This document shows, one piece after another, positions 45,917-57,046 of a DNA stretch of 64,000 nucleotides. A program made the position numbers and the translations under genes. This DNA comes from Zygaena filipendulae. Its lineage: Eukaryota; Arthropoda; Insecta; Lepidoptera; Zygaenidae. The stretch's first letter is position 1; each line of letters opens with the position of its first letter. The stretch lies in NCBI GenBank assembly GCA_907165275.2, contig OU015655.1:3918501-3982500 (forward strand). The letters are read 5' to 3'. The notes beneath the pieces were generated by a model. The model saw nothing but the letters and a program-made list of their open reading frames with translations, did not search any database and had not been told where the DNA came from.

Positions 45917-46454
45917 TATAATTATGAGATCGATGGGTTTGTCACATGATTTTGTGGAATGTGAAAAATGTTAAACTGTCTAATCTCTATAAAATAATCT
46001 GAACAAATAACTACACATAACAATAATATCATAATATGTGATTGCAGCATTTCGCTTATTATCATCTAAATTATTACCAAACCTACTTATCCGAATCAGC
46101 CAGCGGCCAGCGCAGCGTAGACAATATATTTGTAGTTTTTAGTTTCAAGCTTTATCTGACTGTACTTTATATGTACAAGCGAGTTGACGACAAAAAAAGT
46201 AGGTAAAAACGGAAGGTGCCAACTCGCGCGCACTCACGAGTTTGATACGTGCGAGTTGACGAATGACTCAAAAATGTGTAAACATTAAACTTAGGTACCT
46301 TATACTAGGTACAATAAAGATCTTAACCTTTTTATTCTGAATGCAGATTAACTTGTTTCTGTGAATAAATAAATGTTTTATTTTATTAGTTTTGCTATTT
46401 TCTATATTTAGGGTAGCTATTTTTCCTTACACCACGTCCTTTTTTTATCCAGTA

Positions 46455-46970
46455 TAGATATAGACATAGACATAGACGTAGACATAGACATAGACATAGA
46501 CATAGACATAGACATAGACATAGACATAGACATAGACATAGACATAGACATAGACATAGACATAGACATAGACATAGACATAGACATAGACATAGACATA
46601 GACATAGACATAGACATAGACATAGACATAGACATAGACATAGACATAGACATAGACATAGACATAGACATAGACATAGACATAGACATAGACATAGACA
46701 TAGACATAGACATAGACATAGACATAGACATAGACATAGACATAGACATAGACATAGACATAGACATAGACATAGACATAGACATAGACATAGACATAGA
46801 CATAGACATAGACATAGACATAGACATAGACATAGACATAGACATAGACATAGACATAGACATAGACATAGACATAGACATAGACATAGACATAGACATA
46901 GACATAGACATAGACATAGACATAGACATAGACATAGACATAGACATAGACATAGACATAGACATAGACA
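46455..46970. repeat. (GACATA)n hexanucleotide array, about 85 units
   Basis: Apart from two variant units near the left edge (GATATA, GACGTA), the array is perfect for about 490 bp. On the minus strand no frame meets a stop, giving artefactual Ser-Met, Tyr-Val and Leu-Cys dipeptide polymers. Confidence 0.99.
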
Positions 46971-47450
46971 TTACAACCAACAAGACAACATGACAACTAA
47001 CAAGTTTATTATTATAGTTAGGTTATATTCATGCAGTTTAGAGTGATCTAGATAAGAAAAAAATACCTATTTACGTTCAAGTTTATAGAGCTATGCGACA
47101 TAGATAACAATGCCGCAGCAAACAATAAGATTATACATATTATGTATACTGATACGCTACATGCTTTGGTGATCAAGGCATATTGTAACAAGAAAAAAAT
47201 AGAGAACAATGGTATTGCCTCCGGGGTAAAGGTAGCGGAGGGAAGCAACTAAACACTCAAAACGCTGCGGGTCAGCAACATGCAAACTGGTACAAATGCC
47301 AAAAACCCTACACGGAGATAAATGAACCTCGCAGAAATTGCGAGAACAAATGTTAGAACAAACTCTAAAACAAGAACAAAATCTAAAAATTAGAAGGCAG
47401 ATAATGAATGAAAAACTTTTTTAAATAACTTTTGTTTATAGACTAAAGTA
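46971..47450. other. Unannotated stretch
   Basis: A minus-strand frame at 47048-47248 has a hydrophobic middle (SVYIICIILLFAAALL) but starts on TTG and has no supporting signals. Nothing else was recognised. Confidence 0.3.
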
Positions 47451-47454
47451 GCTG

Positions 47455-47700
47455 TTCCAAATCCAAGCGCGAAACAAACAAACTCACCTCCGCATTTATA
47501 ATGCCCCGCGGTTACACCCGCGTGAGTTTCGGAATTCCCGCAGGAACTACTTTTTTGTAAAATAAAAGTAGCCTAAGTTAGGTACTCCTTATAACATCAG
47601 CTATCTGCCAGTGAAAGTCCCGTTGAAATCGGCCCAGCCTTTCAAAGATTAGCCGGAACAAACAGACCAACAGACAGACAGACAGAAAAAATTTAAACAC
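47455..47700 (-). mobile_element. Helitron 5' fragment followed by a degraded Helitron
   Basis: CAAACAAACTCACCTCCGCA and TTTATAATG is a 5' terminus. GCCCCGCGGTTACACCCGCG at 47503 begins a second copy lacking the CTAG base pairs, running to a CAGACAGACAGACAG tract. Confidence 0.65.
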
Positions 47701-47850
47701 TTGATTTTTCTATGTAAGTTGGTACCGTATATACTTTCATTTGCATTAAGTGAAAAGTTGTTAATTTGGAATTACAAACAGACACTTCAATTTTATTTAT
47801 ATGTAGGTATAAAAAATGAAAAAAACAAAAAATTAAAAATCTTTATTACT

Positions 47851-48900
47851 TTAACAAAAATTACAGTAAATTACAGTTTGAAGTCTCTCTTTATTGGCTT
47901 TAAGCCCTTTAAGCTGTATAGATGTACATTGTACATTGTACAGATTGACTATTCGAAGTTGCAATGATCTGCCTGAATCTGCATTTTCCGATATTTCCCA
48001 ATAAAACGCTCGCGCCAACATCACGAATGTGGGCGACAGACATTCACGGAACATCGCCACGGTAAATCCGATTAAATGGTAAATACCCACATTAATTTGA
48101 TATAGGACTCCGTCGTCGAGTGGAGCAACTGCAAATGATTAACGGTGTAGTACTTATTGCTCTTTGTTGAGTTTTAATTAGTTTATTTTGCGGCAGAGTT
48201 GGAACGATCGAACGATCTGGCCTCGGTGAGACAATGTGAAATTTTCTGCAAGTTAGTGCATCTTTAGCGTCTCTAAATTTGTCGCCGCCCGCGTTCATAC
48301 CGCGTTAACACACTAGGAGCTCGTTAAAACTTATTCATTTGATTTTACTTATTACTCTTTCACTATATTGAATGTATGCGAGAAATTTTGTGTCAATTAT
48401 CTATTTAAATGGGTAATAAAGTAATTTTCGCTATCCTTTGTAAATAAAGGGTTTTAACGGAAAACATCGCCGAAGTGCATATGTAGCTAACAACAAAAAA
48501 ATATTGCGTTGTAAAATACAATATTTTCCCTTGTGGTTTTATTTTTTTCTTTTTATCAACAGTCAACATAAACGAACAATAAGTTGTTTTTGTGAAAGAT
48601 TATTATTATTATGTCAAACGTTTACTATGGAATATAACGTTTAACGTCCCAGCGAACATGAGCTGTCGGAAAAGATATTCATCATTCCTACGATATTTTT
48701 CCGATGGAAAATTTACACTTTTCATTAATGTGGCTTCTAGTAATGTATATTGAAATTTTACTAGTTTCCTGTATACAAAAACAAATCAAATGATTAGTTT
48801 CGAAGTAGGATTGCCATTCGTACTATATTTATATAGTATCGTTCTATATTTCAATGTATTGTAAAATATATAGTATGAAAAATACAATAATTATGGTGCA
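47851..48900. other. Unannotated stretch
   Basis: A 79-codon minus-strand frame at 47851-48090 and a 68-codon one at 48092-48298 show no motif and no splice or poly-A signals. Unique AT-rich sequence otherwise. Confidence 0.3.
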
Positions 48901-48924
48901 TTGATGTTGGTTCGTTTGTTTCGC

Positions 48925-49073
48925 TAAAACTCGAGATTGGCTCGACCGATGTGAATAATTATTTTTTTGTTGGGTTCGTAATTATCAGGAGAAGGTTTGT
49001 ATCAAAGAAAATTGGGTGCTCCTGCGGGAATTCCGAAACTCACGCGGATGAAGCCGCGGAGCACAGTTAGTTA
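48925..49073 (+). mobile_element. Degraded Helitron 3' half
   Basis: CTCGACCGATGTGAATAATT, CTCCTGCGGGAATTCCGAAA and CACGCGGATGAAGCCGCGG precede a terminal GTTAG in place of CTAG. Confidence 0.65.
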
Positions 49074-49599
49074 AAAATCAATTTGTATTACCTATGTACC
49101 TACGCAGCTATACATTTTTCCCAAATATCCCCAAAATAATTGTATTTTTTGCAATTGCAAAAAATACTATTTTTCCTCCAAAAAAGGTGGCAATTCTATT
49201 TCGAAGTAGGTATGTAGGCATTTAAATGAAACTATCACTAAAATTTGATAAAGACCTTTATATAAAGGCTTTTATTGTTTCAATTTGCTAATACTTAGAG
49301 TCGCTTAAAATAAATCGTATAAAGTATTAAACATAAGTAGGTGCTAGAAAGTTTATTGCCCTCTAAATTTTTATAGTTCATTCTGTACGTCTATTCGCAG
49401 TATTAGTAATCTCTCTGTCCACAACGTATAAGATGATTACGAAAGTTAACTATGGATTTACGTTCGCTCACTTTACTTTTTAATGGAAATGCCAGTTTCT
49501 TTTTTCATTTTCAATTCATGGGTGACGACTGATTTAGTGTTACCACGACCATCGATCTGATGTCGAGTCTGTTAGCTATTGGGACGGATGTACATAATA

Positions 49600-50040
49600 T
49601 TGCCCTCTATAATGGTTGCAACCGGCTCGACCTCACTTCGATTTACGAAAACATTATGATACACTTGTCGCTTTAGATTAGTTATTCCTAACTGGCTTGT
49701 TATATCATGTAACATTGTTATAAACAATGCAACATAAAAAAGACAGTATACATTAGAATAACAATGCAATATAACAATGTTATAAAACCATTGTCGGTTC
49801 TCGTTCTTCAGTGCTTACAATGTCGTCTCTGAGAGGACGTTTCACTAGTTGCGGCAGCGACTGTTGTACTTTCAAATAACAAAACAAAAACAAAAAACGA
49901 AGTTATATAACATGTTATATAACATTAAGTATTCACATTATTTGTAACATGTTAAACGATGTTACGTTTCAGTGTTCACGTTATTTGTAACATATTATAA
50001 AACATTTGCTACGTAGTGTGTACGCACCGTAATATGCATG
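49600..50040. repeat. Region of repeated GTAACAT/ATAACATG words
   Basis: Multiple related words (ATGTAACATTGTTATAAA, TTGTAACATGTTAAACGATG, TTGTAACATATTATAAAACA) occur here. The 22-nt perfect palindrome GTTATATAACATGTTATATAAC appears in shorter form at 49902-49923. Possibly an internally repetitive decayed element. Confidence 0.4.
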
Positions 50041-50834
50041 TTATTAAAAGAAATACGGTGTCGATTTTACGAGTAGGTAAACCTTTTTTATTTCCGTAAT
50101 TTTACATCCGCAGTTCACTCTCGGGGTTGAATTTTCAATAACTCTGCTGTCGTGTTTTTATAAAAGAGATACTTACTGATACCAATTTCTAGGACTAATT
50201 AATTCAAAATTAGCTGTTTTTATTTATTTTATTTTAACTTTATTTTTAAAGTTACACCAACATAGTAAACACTAACACTTACAGTAAAAAAAAAATATAG
50301 TAATAATTATTATTGTTACCTTTCCGCCTTCCCCTCCCTCCATTCATCAAAAGGGTTGAATTTCCAAAAGTTGTCCCTTACAAGCCGTCGTGCTTTGCCT
50401 ACATTATGGAAGATTTCATTTATATACGTACCTACGTACTTATTTTTATAAATTTAATTTATTTTCACACGTGCGCGGGATATAAATGAATGGGCTGATT
50501 TGTGGTATTTATTTTTATTTATTAGATGACAGATTTCTCACAGCAGGCAACTGTCGGAAGTGGGCACTAGGTATGTATTTAGCCGTCATATTGGAAACTG
50601 CGTAGGTACTGCGAGCGATTCACAGTTCTTTGCATGTCTGTCTTCGATTTCTACAGTTCGGATATTTTCTTTGAATACATAATAGATGACACGACCGAAA
50701 CAGAGGGTAAGCATTATGTTTATTGACTTCCAGCATTCGGATTGTATTAGCTACGACCTATGTAGGTATATATACGAGTATATACACATCAGCTTTGTTT
50801 TATTACTGTCAAACCATTATTGTTTTATGTGTAA

Positions 50835-51140
50835 CTAGCTGTGCCCCGCGGTTCACTCGCGTGAAAAGTTTTTATATAACAATTTTTTTTCCATCCGACA
50901 TCCGATTTAAATGAAACATAGCCTATATGTAGCACCAGGCTAATATTAATATACCTGTGAAAACCGCATGACAATCCGTTAAGTAGCTTCTGAGATTATC
51001 GCGAACAGACAGACAGACAGACAGAAAATAATTTCAGAAACTCCTTTTTTGTGGTTGGTTACTCTTCTTTTATCACCCCTGTAATTTTTTGGTAAAAATA
51101 TTCAATGTACAGAATCGAGGATTCTCCTCTTTTATATAGA
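50835..51140 (-). mobile_element. Helitron subfamily B, full length (306 bp)
   Basis: Flanked by A (50834) and T (51141). It starts CTAGCTGTGCCCCGCGG, contains CATCCGATTTAAATGAAACA and a CAGA repeat, and ends CTCCTCTTTTATATAGA. Best reference copy of this subfamily in the window. Confidence 0.9.
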
Positions 51141-51344
51141 TTTTTTTTTCTCTTTTTGTATAGATTGAATACTGGATGCTTTAGATGTCGTCACCGGAGT
51201 TCTTAACTGTCGCTACCCACCTTGGGCTACGAATGGATAAGGGTTGAGCTATATTTCATAGCATTGTAGCACACTTTTCCCATATTTTGTTTCGGTTTAT
51301 TTTGTTTAGTAGTAGATAAGCTCAACCTTAAAGGGTTCTGTTAC

Positions 51345-51496
51345 CCTCGGAATTCCTGTGGGAATTTCGGGACTACCTTAGCTTCCCGTAAGTGAAAAAA
51401 ATTTCAAAATCGGTTCAGTGGATCCAGAGATTACCCCCTACAACGTCACAAACTTACAACACAGCAAACTTTACCCCTTTCTAATATTAATATACT
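51345..51496 (-). mobile_element. Helitron subfamily D, 3'-truncated
   Basis: GGAATTCCTGTGGGAATTTC, TTAGCTTCCCGTAAGTGAAA and AGATTACCCCCTACAACG occur in the same order as in the 9411 array. Confidence 0.75.
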
Positions 51497-51884
51497 TAGC
51501 TATACTACAGTATACTATAGTAAGTATTGTGACACGCACTTAAATTGTACTTATGGATGAAGACAGTGTCGCTTAAGCTTTAGTTGCGCCTTTGAATCGC
51601 TATTGAAACATATTCATGAATACAAAATGGAGGCGCTAAAGGAGAAGGCGGTACTCCTACTATTTATACTTAATATTATACATTATATGATCAAACGAAC
51701 TTACCAAGTAAAGTTCGATCGTTATTATATTCATCGCTTCATTCGAAGATATATTGTTTACAATGTAGTTTCCCTAACCTACTAGGCAACTTCGCACGAT
51801 TTTTAGAGGTGGGTACCTCCATTTTGTTTTTTTGTTTTTTTGTATACAGCAGTCAGTCCCGTCCAACCTCATTCTTTTTAGAAT

Positions 51885-52206
51885 ATTCCTTCGTTCTATC
51901 ACTTGGATAGACTCAGGTTTTGTTTATGCCTTCGTGATGACATACGGTCAAAGTCCAGGCTTGCCATGTTCGATTCGAATCAAGGCAGCGTGAAAAAGGT
52001 ATTCCTTCGTTCTATCACTCGGATACTACACTCATGCCTTCGTGATGACACACGGTCAACCTCCAGGCTTGCCATGTTCGATTAGAATCAACAGCATGAC
52101 AAAAGCATTCCTTTGTTCTATCACTCGGATAGACTCCAGGTTTTGTTTATTCCTTCGTGATGACCCACGGTCAACCTCCAAGCTTGCCATGTTTGATTCA
52201 AATAAA
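51885..52206 (+). repeat. Three-unit minisatellite (about 100-116 bp units)
   Basis: Units start at 51885, 52001 and 52107 with ATTCCTTCGTTCTATCACT. Each contains GCCTTCGTGATGAC-like and AGGCTTGCCATGTTCGATT segments. A frame across two units reads repeated RDD.RS.SRLAMFD, which reflects the repeat and is not evidence of a protein. Confidence 0.9.
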
Positions 52207-52447
52207 TAAACTTCAAAATTATTTTTAGCTTTTCTCAGTTCCTCATTTTTTTTTCGCTAAAATCTTGTTTACGAACATTAATAAACGTAACCAAACCGGT
52301 CAGGCCATACTCAAGTACATATTCAGTTAGATTACCTCAGTCAGTCTAAAATTTGGAAAAAAAATGTCCAAACAGTTCGATCATCTAACTACTGTTCCTG
52401 TACTGAGCTCCTAAAGCAGCTAACCTAAATTGAATTGCTTTACGACC

Positions 52448-52479
52448 ACCACCTTTAAGCAGGCCTGCTTAAAGGTGGT
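52448..52479. repeat. 32-nt perfect palindrome in a larger inverted repeat
   Basis: ACCACCTTTAAGCAGG joins its complement with no spacer. Imperfect pairing continues outwards (GAATTGCTTTACGA with TCGTACGATAAAGC...CAATTC) across about 52427-52518. Confidence 0.9.
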
Positions 52480-52579
52480 TATCGTACGATAAAGCAGATC
52501 AATTCAAGTTCTGCTTTAAGAGATAGTAAGCCCGCTGGTAGTAAATCAATGCCACTGGTGTAACAAATTGGAATAAACC

Positions 52580-54348
52580 ATATTTTTGATTCACTTATAT
52601 AGAAAAAGGTTGTGTTCGTATATCCTGAATTTTAGAACGCCTGTGTGAGCAAAATTTCTGTGTTACAAAAGGTCTAGTGTAACCTTTACGCACGGTTGAA
52701 GTGAAACATCTTCGACGTTTTGACGAATATGAAGCTTGAGGCACATAGGGGTAAAACTAACGTCACTCGCTATAAAAACTAACTGAAGCCTGTAATCCTC
52801 TATGTACAAAATATATATAAAATTCAGTGAAATAATAATTTAACGGAGTTCAATACTCGTATATGGCAAATTGTTATAAATATATGACTTTTTTAAATGA
52901 ACCGATTTGAAAAATTCTTTCACTTCGAAATTACCGCAGGGGACAAATAGTATTGTATATAGAAAGTAAACTAAAATGAATAACAAATAAAAATATTAAA
53001 ATACATAATATGCTTTTATGTGCAAGCATTCGAAAGTTCTAGCAGGATGATTTGCTGTCGTGAAATCAGCGGTTACCCACTGCGAACTACATAATATCCC
53101 GCGGGCGGTAGGAGCGCTGAATACTCCCCTACGGTGAAACGAAGATCGCATGCTCCATCTAGCCTGTTCTCAATTGCACATCTCCTCATTATACCTATGA
53201 CTACACCAAAACCACTACGGGCATGTTAACGCCAACGTTAACGACTACGTAGACACGTACCTCTAGAGGTATACGCGCAATGTTTTTTTTTCCACTGTTG
53301 TTTTCCCACCCGTTTCAACACAAGTAGGCATTTAACGCCATTGTACGCATCCCCGTACATTTCCCAGTTGCCAGTATGTTTGACTGCTATTGTGGCTGTA
53401 GTGGGTAAATGCCTGTCAACACCTACCGTCTATTTGTTTTAATGTTTACGTTATGACGACGATGACGGTCCGGCTTGATAATTATTGTTTAGCGTTTCTG
53501 CTCAGTTGCGTTTGATCAGTATTAGATGATTCACCCTATTCAGTAAGGCCATTTTCTGTTCTGTCGGTATCGATATGGTGGTGTTTGTGGTAACGGAGAA
53601 CATCCTTTTTTATTTAAGCGGCTCATTGCTTTTTAGACTCGACGATTTGCAGAAACTATCAGATGACCAAAAATTGGAAATGTATATAACTTATATAATA
53701 TAATGAAATCCTTGTAAAGATAATAATCTCAAATACCGAGTTATTGCAGACTGGGCTATTTGTAATTTCTGAATTTTATAAATCGATTAGAACGTCGCAA
53801 AGATATTGGTAATTTAGTAGCAGTTTAGTACTGCTATTGTTGAGTATAGATAGCGTGTTACTAGCGTATTACCTTGTAAATCAAACTTGTACCGTTTGTA
53901 CAACGAAGGTCTTATTGCGGGAGCCGTAACTGCCTTGAGTGAGGAACACGGTTTCTGTTAAAATTTCTCAGGGCGTAATGCGAGCTTGAAACTTCCCACC
54001 TAAAAAGGGTACTTACGATGCTTAAAATGTTACTTCGTTAGCTGTTTTAAGAGTGTTAAATCATAGCCATATTTATTTTTAGATACGTAGTCTTCGAGCA
54101 GTATTTATATAAATGCTAAATACCAGTTAGAATTAAATAATATTGTAAGTACTAGGATATACTAGGTACTAAAGATACCTATTAGGTGCCTTCGAGGAAA
54201 ACTTCTTTTTTAAAAGCACATTATTTAAGCTGAATATTTTCCGGCTCTGATCGTGTCATGCTGAGCGTGATTTCAAACTAATTGTATATGTAATTGGGAG
54301 TATGTTACTTCTGATCAAGATTTTATAGCTACCTACTGTCACCTACAA
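52580..54348. other. Unannotated stretch with higher-complexity block
   Basis: A small Helitron remnant lies at about 52915-52948 (TTCACTTCGAAATTACCGC). The part 53040-53560 is less AT-rich and free of known repeats. I found neither a frame nor splice pairs in it, so it may be regulatory. Confidence 0.3.
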
Positions 54349-54534
54349 TCCTTACTACCTATAATATTATAAATGCGAAAGTGAGTTTGTTTGTTACGCT
54401 TTCACGGCTTAACGGCTCAACCGATCACCACGAAATTTTGCATACACGTTTTCAGGGGTACAGAGAAGGACATAGGGTACTTTTTGTTCAGTAATTCCCG
54501 CGGAAACTCCGAAATTACCGCGGGGGAGAGCTAG
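54349..54534 (+). mobile_element. Helitron subfamily A, full length
   Basis: Starts TCCTTACTACCTATAATATT after AA and passes through GTACAGAGAAGGACATAGGG. It ends CCGCGGGGGAGAGCTAG followed by T. Confidence 0.88.
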
Positions 54535-56049
54535 TAAGTACATATTAAAGTCCACAAGTTGAAAAAAAATTCAATGACCAAGTAGGTACTCATTTTACTG
54601 CAAAAGCTATCGTAAGTTGTAAAATAATCTGATTCTAGTATGACCAGATGTTACCGGTTGATGTGGTCATATTTATTTTTGTGGGTTGGCCATTAGGTAG
54701 GTATTTATATTGTGGTAGCGAGTTGTGATGGGTGTCAAAAAAAATTGGAAATAAAATAAGATCTCACCGATAGTAAACTACTAAACTCGATGCATAGTTC
54801 TCATCCCGGTATTAAAGCGGGATAAAAAATCTTTGCCGATACGAGCGAGCAAAATGCTAATGTCGATTTGCGTTAAATGCGCACCTCGGACTCTTCTGCC
54901 GGAGACAATATCGATCGACTGTTCAATTCCATTTTCTTTATCATATTGTCCTCTTCCAGCGACTCGTGATTCTCTCTAGAGAAATGCAATTTTCTTTATT
55001 CTTGTTCTAGTTCGTACGGGACAATATTTTTGCATTATTTCTCCACCGCATAGTAGTACTAAATTATTGAATTCGTTTGACCTACTGTAAAATTAACTTA
55101 CTCGGAATTTATTTTAATGCATATCCTTTCTATTTTGATTACGTTATTGTTTTTGTAACTTTTGTAACTGTTTGTAACTCTTTCGCACTAGTTTCGATCA
55201 AAATTTGTGACCTTAAAAGTATAGATTAATAATTAAGACCTATTTTTGTGTATAAAAGTGGGTTGTCTTTTTTAATATTTAGTTTTTTTTTTGGAAAAAA
55301 TATGTCTCCGACTGACCCTATATTATATTATACAGATTGCATTAATTTTTTTTTACAGTCAACTAAATATCTATCGAAGTTTAGTTGACCGCGCGCTAAT
55401 TATCAAGCAATAGCGCTAATACACCTACAATCAATAAGACAACAAAATTTTTTAACTATCATGTCTACACTCTTGTTCCTTAAAAAACATTCTTTCCTTC
55501 GCATACAGAAGAGTTTGCTTTAGTTATTCTTCTGAGTTCTTCTTCTTCTTCTTCTTTAATAATGGCGTCTATAATTATAATTTGCCAATGACAATGTTTC
55601 TTAATATAAAAATCTCTTCATCTACATCTTCAATTATGGCGAAACGCCAATGACAATGTTAGATTGTTCCCCAAGTTAAAACATGGCTCTCTTGAAAGCC
55701 AGTTTCCTGCTCAGGGTCCAAAATAGATGCTGAAAAGTGACTGAAATAACGAAAAACGTGACACGCGTGTTTTCGATACGGCTTTCACTCGTCAACAACC
55801 TTCTTCTGAGTTTCACCTCAGAAGAATAATTTCACATTTAAACTATATTTGACAGATTTGAATGAAAGATAAATTATTCAGAAATGTCATATATAAGAAT
55901 ATTGTTTGTACGCCTCATTGGCAGAATGCAGATGTGCAAATCTAACATTAACACCTTATTATTTTGCTGTATTCACAAACTTAAATAAATAAATAAGAAT
56001 AATAAGAATAAGAATATATTATAGTTGGCTTATATTACGTCCCGGGTCA
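54535..56049. other. Unannotated stretch; CTCAGAAGAATAA motifs
   Basis: TTATTCTTCTGAG at 55524-55536 and CTCAGAAGAATAA at 55817-55829 match the micro-palindrome arms. They face each other the wrong way round to bound an element. A (TTC)n run lies at about 55537-55556. No gene was recognised. Confidence 0.4.
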
Positions 56050-56140
56050 TGTTGATCCGGATATTTTTATCCCAGTACAAAAAGAATTCTCGAGGGAGTG
56101 CCGACGATCACGCAAATGAAATCGCAGGCCCCAGCTCATA
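56050..56140 (+). mobile_element. Degraded Helitron 3' end
   Basis: GAATTCTCGAGGGAGTGCCG and GCAAATGAAATCGCAGGCCC precede AGCTCA in place of AGCTAG. Confidence 0.45.
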
Positions 56141-56258
56141 TTTAAATAAGAAAGTAGGTATATGTATTGAAATAAATTGAGATATCTATTTCTAAAATAC
56201 AAAAAAACAGCATAATTATGATGTACTAATCCTCATCATAGTAGAGAAAGATGGGTAA

Positions 56259-56455
56259 CCCTTGGCTATAGTCTCGGCGGCGGCGGTGGCGGTGGCGGCA
56301 GCGGCAAAAACAAATGGCAGATAACATAAGAAGTTGGCCACAGCTATATCAGCGGCGCGAGCTGTGGCCTGGCAACTTGTTCCTGTTGCCTGCCATTTGT
56401 TTTTGCCGCTGCCGCCGCCGCCGCCACCGCCGCCGCCGAGACTGTGGCGCCGCCC
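56259..56455. mobile_element. GC-rich fold-back element, copy 2 (197 bp)
   Basis: Same structure and length as 35493-35689: CTCGGCGGCGGCGGTGG arms, AACAAATGGCAG words and the central GGCCACAGCT...AGCTGTGGCC hairpin. The flanks are TAA on the left and TTA on the right. Confidence 0.8.
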
Positions 56456-57046
56456 TTAGGGATTGCGCTTCTACCAAATTCCCCACTGATAGAAATACAA
56501 AGAGCTAAATAAGTATTTCTGATTCTCCTGCTACGTTTAAAAAAACACCGGATGTTCAGGAAAAGGGACATTCAGAGTAGTGGGTGTTCAGGAAAAAAAC
56601 CTAACGTAATTACTGAACATTACGGTAATAAGACTTAACGCACCTGAAGGTTTTTGTCATGGAAATGGAAGCATAAAAATGTGTATTTACAAATTTATTA
56701 AATTCCTTGTTATGTGGTTCCAGTATATCAGAAAAGTAGAGAGTTGATGATTATACAGGATGTCCCGTAAATTGACGTCAAGCCAGAACCAGGTGATGAT
56801 AGGCTAAGTCATAGCTGTTAACCGAAAAATATAAAAATCTTAAAATCTTTGCTATGCCTATTTAACAAAAGGACAGTCTTCAAAAACTGACGAAAGCAGT
56901 AATTTTGAAAACTTCAATGGCAAAGCTTAGTTTTCAGAAAGTATTCAGGATTACACAATAAGAAAAAAAATGAAAAAAAAGTTAAGGTTTGTAGCAACAG
57001 CAGTTAAAGAACCGTCGTAGGGGGTAAATTTTTATAATTTTTATAA

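Larger units (their letters stand above)
44694..46269. mobile_element. Long-TIR element (about 1.58 kb), non-autonomous
   Basis: Inverted ends of about 95 bp share TTCGTCAACTCGCACGT, ACCTTCCGTTTTTACCTAC and AACTCGC words. The direct heptamer AAAAATG at 44687-44693 and 46270-46276 is a likely target duplication. The interior holds an inner fold-back (about 45060-45500) and a small element at 45776-45916. It contains no transposase-like frame; a 68-codon frame at 44886 is lysine-rich and unsupported. Confidence 0.65.

Noticed and set aside
46455..46970. CRISPR-like repeat array
   Set aside because: Contiguous six-base units without spacers, in a eukaryotic genome; it is a microsatellite.
46417..46996. 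Two minus-strand ORFs of 183-188 codons (Ser-Met and Tyr-Val polymers)
   Set aside because: They are translations of the GACATA hexamer array in different frames. All frames are open because the repeat lacks stops.
47048..47248. 66-codon hydrophobic minus-strand frame
   Set aside because: Starts on TTG, has no signals, and a hydrophobic look is common in translated AT-rich DNA.
55524..55829. A 306-bp element bounded by the CTCAGAAGAATAA arms
   Set aside because: The arms point the wrong way compared with 5503 and 10341, and there is no 8-bp duplication outside them.
55803..55835. Another micro-palindrome insertion
   Set aside because: Only a 6-bp TTTCAC direct repeat flanks one arm; no 8-bp duplication flanks the palindrome.
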